From an uncultured Lachnospiraceae bacterium (lineage in GTDB: Bacteria > Bacillota > Clostridia > Lachnospirales > Lachnospiraceae), in the NCBI GenBank assembly GCA_947624815.1, contig CANQME010000007.1, positions 1-47,714 on the forward strand: 47,714 bases of DNA. Reading direction: 5' to 3'. Under the pieces are notes generated by a model. The model was not told the DNA's origin. It worked only from the letters and a program-made list of their open reading frames with translations, and ran no database searches. Position 1 is the stretch's first letter. Every line of letters begins with the position of its first letter. This document shows positions 29,087 through 38,635 of the stretch, piece after piece. The translations under genes were made by a program, and so were the position numbers.

Positions 29087-29154
29087 GCGGTTTCCCTTTC
29101 TATTCTCTTTTTGGGGCAGATCGCTTCTTTTATATCGCCATTTCTTTGCATCAG

Positions 29155-29182
29155 CGCCCCGGCCGGAATGCAGGCCGGGGCG
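29155..29182. promoter_or_regulatory. Perfect 10-bp GC-rich intergenic stem-loop between lplC-like permease and response regulator
   Basis: cgccccggcc-ggaatgca-ggccggggcg; no T-run on either side. Confidence 0.75.
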
Positions 29183-29193
29183 TTATGTACGTT

Positions 29194-30078
29194 TTACTCT
29201 TTGACACTTCCCAGCGTCATGCCGGAAATGAAGTATTTCTGCAGAAGCGGATACACCATCAAAATCGGAATAATGGCGACAAAGATCTGTGCAGCAGTAA
29301 CCGTTTTCTGAGAAACGTTGGTCATTGCCCCCACGCTGTTCAAATCCAGACTGGCCACATCCACGGACTGGATCACATTGCGCAGATAAGTCTGCAGAGG
29401 ATACTTGGACGTATCACTCAGATAGATCATACCGTCAAACCAGGAATTCCAGTGGTTTACCATGGTAAACAGACCCACCGTTGCCAGAGATGGCTTGGAA
29501 ATGGGCACCACGATCCTGGCCATGATCTGGAAATGATTGGCGCCGTCGATCAGGGCCGATTCCGTCAGCGCATAGGGAAGCCCCCGGAAAAAGTTCAGCA
29601 TCAGGATCACGTTGAATGTCTGTACCGCTGTGGGCAGGATCAGCGCCCAGATGGTGTTATAGATTCCCACGGATTTCACAACGATAAACTGCGGGATCAG
29701 ACCGCCGGAGAAGATCATCGTGATCAGGAATACCCATACATAATATTTTCTTGCATGGAACCGTTCATCCGGCTGCGACATGGCGTAAGCGCTGATAATG
29801 GTCAGTCCCACGCTGATGATCGTTCCCAGCACTACCCTCAGGACAGAGATTCCGAATGCCTTAAACACTTCCGGCTTTTCCAGAATATATTTATAAGAAT
29901 CCAGTGTGAAATTCACGGGCAATACCGTAACCCAGCCTGCCTGCGCCGCCGAATTGGAGCTTAAAGACAACGCAAAGATATGAACCAGCGGGAACAGGGA
30001 TATGAACATCACCAGGGTCAGAACGATATAGTTGATGACCACGAATACTTTTCTTGCAGGAGATGATTTTACCTTCAT
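29194..30078 (-). CDS. Carbohydrate ABC transporter permease (LplC-like)
   Basis: Multi-TM with the EAA-loop-like segment ALIDGANHFQIMARIVVPISKPSLATVGLF. Confidence 0.9.
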   Translation of the reverse strand: MKVKSSPARKVFVVINYIVLTLVMFISLFPLVHIFALSLSSNSAAQAGWVTVLPVNFTLDSYKYILEKPEVFKAFGISVLRVVLGTIISVGLTIISAYAMSQPDERFHARKYYVWVFLITMIFSGGLIPQFIVVKSVGIYNTIWALILPTAVQTFNVILMLNFFRGLPYALTESALIDGANHFQIMARIVVPISKPSLATVGLFTMVNHWNSWFDGMIYLSDTSKYPLQTYLRNVIQSVDVASLDLNSVGAMTNVSQKTVTAAQIFVAIIPILMVYPLLQKYFISGMTLGSVKE

Positions 30079-30087
30079 AGCGCCCTC

Positions 30088-31017
30088 CTAGAAAATCTGG
30101 TAGTTGGCAAATTTCTTCGCCAGTGCAAAGGATGATGTGATCAGTACAAAGGAAATCACGGACTTGAACAGTCCCACCGCCGTTGAAACGCTATACTGCA
30201 GGTTCAGCATGCCCAGCCGGTACACGAACGTGTCGATAATGTCCGCCTTCTCGTATACGATAGGACTGTAAAGATTGAATACCTGGTCAAAGCCGGCATT
30301 CAGGATATTGCCCAGTCCCAGGACGGTTACCAGTATGATCTGAGGCAGAATACCGGGCAGGGTTATGTACAGCATCTGCTTGAAATAGCCGGCTCCGTCC
30401 ACCTTGGCCGCTTCGTACTGACTCTGGTCAATGCCGGTCAGAGCCGCCAGGAAAATTACCATATTGTAGCCGCAGCCCTTCCACACGTCGGAAACGATCA
30501 GCGTACCCCGGATCGTATCGGGATTGCCCAGGAAATAGACCGGTTCATGGCCCAGAGCCTTAAGCGCACTGTTCACAATACCGCTTGTGGGAGAAAGAAT
30601 ATCCACCAGGATTCCCCCAAGCACGACCCAGGACAGGAAATACGGCACATAGATGATGGTCTGCGTCGCCTTTTTAAATGCCCGGTTATTTACCTCGTTC
30701 AGCAGAAGAGCAAGAATCAGCGGAACGATAATCCCTGCGGCGATCTTTAGGATTGCGATGACCAATGTATTGACCAGAACCTGCCGGAAATCCTTCATCG
30801 CAAAAATATACCTGAAGTTCTCAAGTCCCACCCATTCCGAGGTAAAGAAACCTTTCATGCCGCCCGACGGCACAAAATCCTGGAAGGAAATGACGATACC
30901 TACCATCGGCAGATAGGCAAAGATGATCAGCAGGATCATCGCAGGCAGCAGCAGCACATGCAGCGGCCATTCGGTTTTCATAATAGTGCTTATACTTTTT
31001 TTCTTTTTCTTTTCCAC
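30088..31017 (-). CDS. Carbohydrate ABC transporter permease (LplB-like), GTG start
   Basis: AAKVDGAGYFKQMLYITLPGILPQIILV; strong RBS ggaggagg ahead of GTG (VEKKKKKSIS). The ORF-track start at 31080 includes a hairpin. Confidence 0.85.
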   Translation of the reverse strand: MEKKKKKSISTIMKTEWPLHVLLLPAMILLIIFAYLPMVGIVISFQDFVPSGGMKGFFTSEWVGLENFRYIFAMKDFRQVLVNTLVIAILKIAAGIIVPLILALLLNEVNNRAFKKATQTIIYVPYFLSWVVLGGILVDILSPTSGIVNSALKALGHEPVYFLGNPDTIRGTLIVSDVWKGCGYNMVIFLAALTGIDQSQYEAAKVDGAGYFKQMLYITLPGILPQIILVTVLGLGNILNAGFDQVFNLYSPIVYEKADIIDTFVYRLGMLNLQYSVSTAVGLFKSVISFVLITSSFALAKKFANYQIF

Positions 31018-31048
31018 GTTAACCTTTCCTCCTCCATAGATTGCGGAA

Positions 31049-31077
31049 GGGAGTGAAGCCTTTTTCGCTTCACTCCC
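31049..31077. promoter_or_regulatory. Perfect 10-bp stem-loop between solute-binding protein and permease genes
   Basis: GGGAGTGAAG-cctttttcg-CTTCACTCCC; no downstream T-run on the minus strand. Confidence 0.8.
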
Positions 31078-31092
31078 CAAAAGGCCGCCTGC

Positions 31093-32790
31093 TTATTTGC
31101 TGGTATACCATTCGTTCAGTTCTTCTGTGATCTTCTCCAGACCCAGCGCGTTCACTTCATTTACAAAGTCGTCGAAGCTGTCGGTAGTCTCGATTCCCAT
31201 GATAACTTTGGTATAATACTCCATCACCTTATCCGTTATGGTAGACATCTTCTGTCCCATAGTCGGCGTAGGACCTGTCGTAAACTCATTGACCATGAAC
31301 AGATCATCATTATAATAATGTTCAATGGTCTGGAATGCAGACATATCGTTGCCGAATGTCTTCATACTGCCGTATCCCGTTACCACATCGCCGCCTAAAT
31401 AGGTCTGAATATCGTTGTAATACGCCAGCTGCTCCGCGTTCAGCTTGGAGGAATCTCCGCTGTCCATCGCTTCCCAGATGCTCTGGGCCGCCGTCAGGTT
31501 CTTTAACGGGAACCAGGTCTTTAACATCACCCAGTGCTGCGGGAAGTTCAGGACGCCGTTGGCATCCTCTACCAGATAATCATTATACTCATCACCGGAA
31601 TAGCCGAATTTATCGACCCAGAAGCTCAGCAGCCGTACCACAGCCTCGGGATGCTCGCATTTTTTACTTACCACTACATATCCGTTGATTACAGGAGAAA
31701 TCTGAGGTCTTGCCTCTTCTCCGGTAGCGGACGGAAGCGGAATCGCGACCCAATCCGCATTAATGTCGTTCTGAACAGTAGAGTTCAACGGCCAGTTCGC
31801 ATTCCACATGAGGCCATACTGGATGCCTGCGCGCCCGGAAGCCGCCGCTTCGGATGCTTTTACTTCGTCGTTTGAGGAGAAATCCTGATCGATCAGTCCC
31901 TCCTGATACATCTTCGCAATGTAATTCAGGGCGTCCTTATTCTCTTCCATGATGGAACCGTATTTCAGGCCGCCGTTTCCGTCCTGCACCCAGATGGTGG
32001 GATACGCGCCGAACGCATCGAACAGACCGACCGCATCGCCCAGACCAGCAGACAGGAAATTATTGTGGAACACCATGCCGATGGTATCATCCTGACCGTT
32101 GCCGTCCGGATCCTGATCCCGGAAAGCGATCATCACGTTATAGAGGTCTTCCATGGTTTTCGGCATTTCCAGATTCAGCTTCTCGATCCAGTCCCTGCGG
32201 ATCCACATCATAGGAGCTGCATCAATGGAAGAATCTACTAACGGAATGGCGATGGTCTGTCCGTCATAGCTTGCAGACTCCAGAGCCGCGTCTCCCTCGC
32301 CTGTCGTCCAGGACATCAATTCTTCTGTCGCATACTTTTCAAAGATTTTGCCGATGTCCCGGTTGATCAGATCGCTCTTGGCCAGCAGGGAAAGCTGGGA
32401 ACTGTTGACTATCATAAAATCCGGGATCTCGCCGGAAGCGATCGCAACGCTTTTCTTCTGTTGGGAATCATCGGCAGTATTTGCCGCGAACCAGAGCCAG
32501 TCAATCGAGATGTTGGTCTCCTCCGTCATCCTCTGATAATACACGCTGTTCATGGCTTCTTCCTGATCCCAATCGTTCATGATAGCGGGAGAAATCTCAA
32601 AGTAAGAAGTAAGTGTCACCGGCTCATCGTATTTGAAGCGGGGATCTACCTCCTCGTCCTCTGCCGCAGCCGCCTGTCCGCTATCCGACGCTGCGCCGGA
32701 AGAGTCGCTGCCGGAGCCGGAACCGCCGCAGCCCGTCAGACTTCCCATCACCATCGCTGCTGCCAGCAAAAGTGCCAGTTTCTTTTTCAT
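31093..32790 (-). CDS. Extracellular solute-binding lipoprotein of the carbohydrate ABC transporter (LplA-like)
   Basis: MKKKLALLLAAAMVMGSLTGCGGSGSGSDSSG lipobox; followed by two LplB/LplC-like permeases. Confidence 0.92.
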   Translation of the reverse strand: MKKKLALLLAAAMVMGSLTGCGGSGSGSDSSGAASDSGQAAAAEDEEVDPRFKYDEPVTLTSYFEISPAIMNDWDQEEAMNSVYYQRMTEETNISIDWLWFAANTADDSQQKKSVAIASGEIPDFMIVNSSQLSLLAKSDLINRDIGKIFEKYATEELMSWTTGEGDAALESASYDGQTIAIPLVDSSIDAAPMMWIRRDWIEKLNLEMPKTMEDLYNVMIAFRDQDPDGNGQDDTIGMVFHNNFLSAGLGDAVGLFDAFGAYPTIWVQDGNGGLKYGSIMEENKDALNYIAKMYQEGLIDQDFSSNDEVKASEAAASGRAGIQYGLMWNANWPLNSTVQNDINADWVAIPLPSATGEEARPQISPVINGYVVVSKKCEHPEAVVRLLSFWVDKFGYSGDEYNDYLVEDANGVLNFPQHWVMLKTWFPLKNLTAAQSIWEAMDSGDSSKLNAEQLAYYNDIQTYLGGDVVTGYGSMKTFGNDMSAFQTIEHYYNDDLFMVNEFTTGPTPTMGQKMSTITDKVMEYYTKVIMGIETTDSFDDFVNEVNALGLEKITEELNEWYTSK

Positions 32791-32898
32791 ATCGCATCCT
32801 CCTTTTTAATCCTCCGCCCCGCGGAGTTGTTTTATTTGCTAAAATCACTATAAAGGAGTTTTCCGGTTCCAACAATTGGACTTTCTTGATATGATGAT

Positions 32899-35250
32899 TC
32901 AAAAATTGACATGTTCCATGATTACGTTATATCCGCTTGTCAGCTCTGCCGTCCTGCCGTTTTTCTCATGGAAGATCCCCTGCATGCCTTCCGGAAGCGT
33001 GACCTCATAACGCATTTCGCTCCCCACAGGCGTATAGCGGAATTGAATCCCGCCATATTCTGTACATACGCTTCCTTCCAGATCCGGCAGATAATCCATA
33101 TGGGGACAGATTTCCACCATATCCAGTCTGCCTGATTCCCGGCGGATTCCGGCTATGACGCTGATCAGCTCATACATGGGCAGCGCGCTCCAGGCGTGAC
33201 ACTCGCTTCTGGAATCGGATGGGGTCTCCGGGCAGGTCGTACAGTGCTTGTCCAGCAGACTGATCCACCATTCCATCTGCTGCCCGGTTAAAGCATAGCA
33301 GCCGGCTTTCTCGCAGGCCCGAAACAGTTCATAGGAAGTCGAAAAACAGCATCGGAGCACGTCTTTTTCCTCAAAAGCCCTACGCATCACATTTCCTGCC
33401 TCTTCATGTGACAGCATACCGTTCAGCACCGCCCAGCTCTGGGTATGCTGGGAAAACTCCGTATAGTCCGGGCCTTCCCGGTACATTCCCCGTTTTTCAT
33501 CCCAGCACAGCTCCTGTATCCGGTCCGTTATGGCCTTCTGCCGCGTCCGATACTCCTGCGCCATCCCCGGTCTTCCGGTCAACTCGTTAATCTGCGCGCT
33601 GCAAAGAAGCGCATAGCCGTACATCAGATTGATGATGGCCGACGGCCCTTTATCTGCTGCCGCGGGACGGCCGAAGCTTCGCTTCCAGGATGCCTGCCAG
33701 TCCACGAAATCCCAATAGCCCAGATCTTCCACAAGCCCTGTTTCTCCAATATGCCGGTCATAGTATTCCAGGATCTGATCTGCGTCCGCCCGATAGCGCC
33801 TGAGAATTTCACGATCCCCGGTTCGCCTGTAATACTCCAGGATCATGAAAATATAATGCAGGGAAAACGTGGAGATGATCTGCTTCGGATTACTGGGAGC
33901 ACGCCCCTGGATCAGTCCTTCCGGCAGCATGGAATCATGGAAATCCATAAGCGCCTTCCTCGCCATCTTTGTATCCGTGCTGCATACATAGGTAAACAAA
34001 GCCTGAAGTCTGGTATCCATGGGATACTGCATCTGCTCCCAGAACGGACAGTCCATATAGCTTTCCACCATGCAGTTCTGCAGGGTACGGACGCACATTT
34101 CGTACACCGGTTCCACCCAGGAGGCGGTAGAACGCACCCAGGATGCGGGATTTAAAGGATACCCGGTCTTTCTCATCCGCGGGCGATAAATGCGCACTGT
34201 CTCGCCTGCGGCCCGGATCTCGACCTGCAGAAAACGCATGGTACGGTACCAGAACGGCTCATAAATCATGTTTTCCCCGTTCAGAACGATCCGATCTGTC
34301 TGCCCGTTTCTTCCAATCTCTCCGTTAATATAATCATCGCGCCGAATATCTTCGTTCTCTTTCGTGAATTTTTCAAAATACGTAAAGGCAACCAGGGCAT
34401 CTTTCCCGCCCTCGATCCGATACCGCGGGAAAGCATTATACAGCGTTTCCCCATCAAATAACAGTTTTCGACACTCTCCCGGATCCACCGTGATAAAGTC
34501 CTCATCCCCCATCACCGGCGTCCCAAGTTCCTTGTGAAGGACTTCTTCCCGTTCATATGCCAACGGAATAGGACGTTCCTCCATCACAAAGTTTTTAAGA
34601 ATGCCGAACATCATCTCAAATCCGGCCTTCACCGGCTCCAGCGGCTCGCCCGGCCGCCAGGCGCTGTCGTCAAACGCCGCCCGCTTCCATCCGGGGGCCG
34701 TAATCCGATAGTCGATCTGCTCCGTAATGGCTCCCATATTGCCGTTTACCACAGGTTCCTTCCGCAGATAATAAGTATTGTCAAGCCATATCTTCCAGGG
34801 CGCCTTTCCGGTCGTCACATCCGCGAGAACCTGGCCGTCAGCATCCGTGATCTCACCCTCCATCGCCAGCCGGTGTCCCGCCGGAAGTGTATCCACGCTG
34901 TGGATTGGCATTCTGACATCATTTGGGCCTCCAGAGGTATACATACTGTCGCATAAAAGCACCTGCACTGCCAACACGTTTTTCCCCGGCCGCAGGTACT
35001 CTCCCAGTTCCACCGTTTCATAATACTGCCGGTAGCGGTCGCTTCTGCAGGGGCCGGAAAGTACCGGTTCGCCGTTGACCCAGAGCCGGTAGCGGGAGTT
35101 GGCGGAGATATCCGCTTTAAGCTTTGCCTCCCTGTCAAGCAGCACAGTCAGACGGTACCAGACGAACCGGCCGTTCATGTCTCCCTGATAAATCTTTTTC
35201 TCCTCAATCTCTTCCCTGGGTATCCCCAGCCACATAGCATCCTTCCACAT
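32899..35250 (-). CDS. GH78-like (alpha-L-rhamnosidase-related) protein, variant active-site region
   Basis: N-terminal jelly-roll YRLWVNGEPVLSGPCRSDRYRQYYETVELGEYLRPGKNVLAVQV; YMDCPFWEQMQYPMDTRLQALF; SECHAWSALPMYEL. Confidence 0.82.
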   Translation of the reverse strand: MWKDAMWLGIPREEIEEKKIYQGDMNGRFVWYRLTVLLDREAKLKADISANSRYRLWVNGEPVLSGPCRSDRYRQYYETVELGEYLRPGKNVLAVQVLLCDSMYTSGGPNDVRMPIHSVDTLPAGHRLAMEGEITDADGQVLADVTTGKAPWKIWLDNTYYLRKEPVVNGNMGAITEQIDYRITAPGWKRAAFDDSAWRPGEPLEPVKAGFEMMFGILKNFVMEERPIPLAYEREEVLHKELGTPVMGDEDFITVDPGECRKLLFDGETLYNAFPRYRIEGGKDALVAFTYFEKFTKENEDIRRDDYINGEIGRNGQTDRIVLNGENMIYEPFWYRTMRFLQVEIRAAGETVRIYRPRMRKTGYPLNPASWVRSTASWVEPVYEMCVRTLQNCMVESYMDCPFWEQMQYPMDTRLQALFTYVCSTDTKMARKALMDFHDSMLPEGLIQGRAPSNPKQIISTFSLHYIFMILEYYRRTGDREILRRYRADADQILEYYDRHIGETGLVEDLGYWDFVDWQASWKRSFGRPAAADKGPSAIINLMYGYALLCSAQINELTGRPGMAQEYRTRQKAITDRIQELCWDEKRGMYREGPDYTEFSQHTQSWAVLNGMLSHEEAGNVMRRAFEEKDVLRCCFSTSYELFRACEKAGCYALTGQQMEWWISLLDKHCTTCPETPSDSRSECHAWSALPMYELISVIAGIRRESGRLDMVEICPHMDYLPDLEGSVCTEYGGIQFRYTPVGSEMRYEVTLPEGMQGIFHEKNGRTAELTSGYNVIMEHVNF

Positions 35251-35269
35251 AGCTTTCTCTCCTTCTGAT

Positions 35270-37009
35270 TTAAAGACATACTGACAGATTCATTTTCATA
35301 ACAACTCTCAGACCACCCCACTGGCCGCATTCTACAGAAAGCCCGCTGTCATCTCCGAAAGCCAGATGAAGCCTCCTGTCAATATTAGGCAGGGCGTGAC
35401 CGGCCGCGCTCCCCTGATAATCCCGAATGGCCTCGCGCATTCGTACCAGGTTTGCCTCATTGCCGCCTTCGCCGTTATCTTCTATGCAGATGAACAGAAA
35501 TCCTTCCTTTTTTTCAAATATAACCGTTATGCGGCCATCCTGCAGAAGATTTTTAACACCATAGTTATACGCATTTTCAACGATTGGCTGAAGGATCAGC
35601 TTTGGAACGCGAAATTCGGCCGTTTCTTCCGGAATCTCTCCCAGATATACTGTAATTTTATCCCCAAACCGCATCTGCTGGATGTCGATATAATTGCGCA
35701 TATGCTCCACTTCCTTTTCCAGCGGAATATTCTGCTCTACCTCTTTATTCAGAAATCGATAATATTTCGCCAGAGACGTGGAAAACCGGTTAATCTGCTC
35801 ATAGGACTCATTCTTCGCCATAATACGGATCAGATAAAAGCTGTTGTAAAGAAAATGGGGATTGATCTGCGACTGAAGCTGCATCAGCTCCGCATTCTGC
35901 AATAGCCGGCCCTGCTCCTTTACATTCTCTATGAGCTGACTGATGCGCTCTGCCATCCGGTTAAATGCGGAATAAATATACCGGAATTCATCCTGTCGCT
36001 GATGAGAGATCCGTACCGTCAGATCGCCGTTCTGAACCTTTTCAAAAGCCTGAACGATCTGCTGCAGCGGCTTATTCACTGTCAGATCTGTCTGACGAAG
36101 TACCAGAAGGAACATGGCTCCGAACAGGATCAGAATGCAGCCCATAAGAAGCACCGCTCTTACCATAGGTCTTCCCATCCATCCTCCATTCCGGTATGTT
36201 ACGAGAATAACGCCATATTCCGGCAGTTGTTCCGATAGAAACAGATACCGTTGCCCCTTAAATCTCCCTCTTCCCTGATAGCTTCTCGTTTCCCCGGCTT
36301 CTTCCCATCCATGCTGCCAGATTTCCGCAAGACCGCCTTCTGTGTCTTCCTGAAACAACAGCTGCAGTCCTGTTCCTGTCTGAAGCATACAGAAAGCGCC
36401 AGACCTTTGCTCCTCCTTAAAGGGCTCCAGCAATTCTTCCAGATATTCCCGCGAAAGCGTAACGCGCACTCCAAAATCCGGTTGATAATCTTCCTCCGTC
36501 GAACGCGTCAGGGGATACCATAGTTCCATATGCATCTGTCCTCCAGCCCAGAGCAGACTGCGTGCAGTATCTCCTTCTGTGCGAATTCCGGGTATACACT
36601 CTGTCCGAACCAGATCGTCCTGCGCGCTGAGCGCCAGTTTCTGACGGGGGAACAGAAGAGAAATATCTTCAATAATACGGTTCATCGACCGAAAACTTTT
36701 AATATTCCGCAAAAGTTCAAGAATCTGCACCGAGCGTTCGTACTCGTTAGGAAAGTCATTCTGACGGATCGCCGTCATCCTGCTGTCGCTGACCAGACTC
36801 CGTTCTAGCTCCGCTACGATTCCCAGCTGCTCGCTTAGATTATCAGCGCTTCGTTTCACAGCCGCACGCGCATTCTCATTCTCTTCCTGCCGCTGATTCA
36901 CAGCGTATGTGGCAAAGATGAGGATGATGCACCCATATATGACAACAATAAGTGCAATAAACAGCAGATACGGCTTTCGAAACACACTGACAATGTCCTG
37001 TCGCTCCAT
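35270..37009 (-). CDS. Sensor histidine kinase (YesM-like, HAMP + His_kinase)
   Basis: AELMQLQSQINPHFLYNSFYLIRIMAKNE; PKLILQPIVENAYNYGVKN; N- and C-flanking TM segments around an extracytoplasmic sensor. Confidence 0.93.
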   Translation of the reverse strand: MERQDIVSVFRKPYLLFIALIVVIYGCIILIFATYAVNQRQEENENARAAVKRSADNLSEQLGIVAELERSLVSDSRMTAIRQNDFPNEYERSVQILELLRNIKSFRSMNRIIEDISLLFPRQKLALSAQDDLVRTECIPGIRTEGDTARSLLWAGGQMHMELWYPLTRSTEEDYQPDFGVRVTLSREYLEELLEPFKEEQRSGAFCMLQTGTGLQLLFQEDTEGGLAEIWQHGWEEAGETRSYQGRGRFKGQRYLFLSEQLPEYGVILVTYRNGGWMGRPMVRAVLLMGCILILFGAMFLLVLRQTDLTVNKPLQQIVQAFEKVQNGDLTVRISHQRQDEFRYIYSAFNRMAERISQLIENVKEQGRLLQNAELMQLQSQINPHFLYNSFYLIRIMAKNESYEQINRFSTSLAKYYRFLNKEVEQNIPLEKEVEHMRNYIDIQQMRFGDKITVYLGEIPEETAEFRVPKLILQPIVENAYNYGVKNLLQDGRITVIFEKKEGFLFICIEDNGEGGNEANLVRMREAIRDYQGSAAGHALPNIDRRLHLAFGDDSGLSVECGQWGGLRVVMKMNLSVCL

Positions 37010-37151
37010 CTTCCACTCCTTCTTCTAATGCAATATCTCTCGTGATTCGCCGTTCGACAGTTTTTAATATCATAGCAAATATATATATCCAACTATAGGC
37101 TTATTTTTACTTTTTTGTTATTTTCTTTACCGTATTACTCATCATGCTGTC

Positions 37152-37184
37152 AAAAAAAGCATCTGCTCCGTCCAGAACAGATGC
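37152..37184 (-). terminator. Intrinsic terminator downstream of the AraC-family gene
   Basis: GCATCTG...CAGATGC hairpin (37159-37165/37178-37184) followed by TTTTTTT on the minus strand. Confidence 0.85.
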
Positions 37185-37213
37185 CTCTGCTATTATTTCG
37201 TTCCGTCTCCCCG

Positions 37214-38440
37214 TCAAAAGGTGCATTTCTCTCCGGTATCAGCTGCTATAAATTCTTTCGGCCTGTACCGGCTGCGATACCTTCCGGGGGACATTCCCTT
37301 ATATCTTTTGAACATTTTTCCGAAATAGCTCTGTGAAGAAAATCCTGCATAATCACCAATTGCCGATATCGTCAGATCCGAATACAGGAGCAGGTTAGAA
37401 GCGCGTTCCACGCGTTCCATCACGATATATTCCTGCATTTCGATCCCCATTTCCACAGAAAATACACGGGACAGATAACTGGGATTCAATCCGAGAGAAT
37501 CCGCTATATCCTTCAGCCGTATTTTTTCACGGTAATGCTTTCCGATGTAATCCCGGCACAGTTCCACATAGCTTGAATCGGGCTTCCGTTCCCGCAGCCG
37601 GCGTACCTGCTCCGTGAGTTCCCGAATGGCCAGATTCCGGCAGTCCAACAATTCTCCCGCATTCCGGCAGGTATCGCATTTCTGTGTGAAAAAATCGCTG
37701 ATCCGGTAGGCTTCCGCCGGGGAAATGCCTCCCTCGATCGCCGCCCGTGTACACAGCGCAATAGATACCGTTGCCAGTTTCTGCCATTGAAGTATTTCTT
37801 TTTTAGACATCAGTCCGGCGCTGCTGTCAATCACCATGCTCAGCTGCACAGCGTCTTCCGTGCGTCCTTCCTTTACTGCATTCAGAATCCGACGTTCCTC
37901 TTCATACGAGTGATGCGGCATAAAGTCGTTGGAGACCCGGAACCGGTTCTGCTCCTCCTCCAGAAGTCTCTCCATCCGCACGTCCAGACCATTGCTCTTG
38001 ATCAGGACCTCATCTTCGTATTCCTGCTCGGTCAGGATGCCTGCCGTCAGCTCGGTCAGCTCCAGGATCTTTGAGAGATGCAGCACCGGCAGCGGATTCT
38101 CCGTTCCCTTCTTCATACCGTAATCACGGTAAAAGGAATGCAGCTCCACCCTGGATTTATACTTCAGCGCCATAGGCCCCAGAAAAAACCATGCATCCTG
38201 TTCCTGCCCCAATTGCTGACGGACACAGGAAAACACGACATCGTGAGAATCCAGAAAAAGAAGCGGCACCTCCTGCTTTCGGGCAGCCTGAATCAGAAAC
38301 TCCCTGAATTCCGCATTCTCCCTCACCGGATTATAATTCACATATTCCCTGTAATCCCAAAACCGTCCGCATGCAATGCACAGCAGATCCACTCCCGCAA
38401 AACAGCTCAGCCGATCCAGAAAAAAATCAAAATTCTTCAT
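37214..38440 (-). CDS. AraC-family transcriptional regulator
   Basis: C-terminal IRLKDIADSLGLNPSYLSRVFSVEMGIEMQEYIVMERVERASNLLLYSDLTISAIGDYAGFSSQSYFGKMFKRYKGMSPGRYR; RBS ggagaaatag before ATG 38440. Confidence 0.92.
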   Translation of the reverse strand: MKNFDFFLDRLSCFAGVDLLCIACGRFWDYREYVNYNPVRENAEFREFLIQAARKQEVPLLFLDSHDVVFSCVRQQLGQEQDAWFFLGPMALKYKSRVELHSFYRDYGMKKGTENPLPVLHLSKILELTELTAGILTEQEYEDEVLIKSNGLDVRMERLLEEEQNRFRVSNDFMPHHSYEEERRILNAVKEGRTEDAVQLSMVIDSSAGLMSKKEILQWQKLATVSIALCTRAAIEGGISPAEAYRISDFFTQKCDTCRNAGELLDCRNLAIRELTEQVRRLRERKPDSSYVELCRDYIGKHYREKIRLKDIADSLGLNPSYLSRVFSVEMGIEMQEYIVMERVERASNLLLYSDLTISAIGDYAGFSSQSYFGKMFKRYKGMSPGRYRSRYRPKEFIAADTGEKCTF

Positions 38441-38635
38441 TCTATTTCTCCACATCTCGAAGTCTATAAAAATGATTATAACATACCTTTTCTTCTATTT
38501 CATCGATTAATTACAGGGATGCGGATGGTTATATTCGTAAAACACAGCTTGAAATCCTACATTGGACTATCTATAATAGAATCCGCAGCCAGGATATTTC
38601 GCTGCAATATATGTTTCCGGGAGGGAAAGAAAGAT

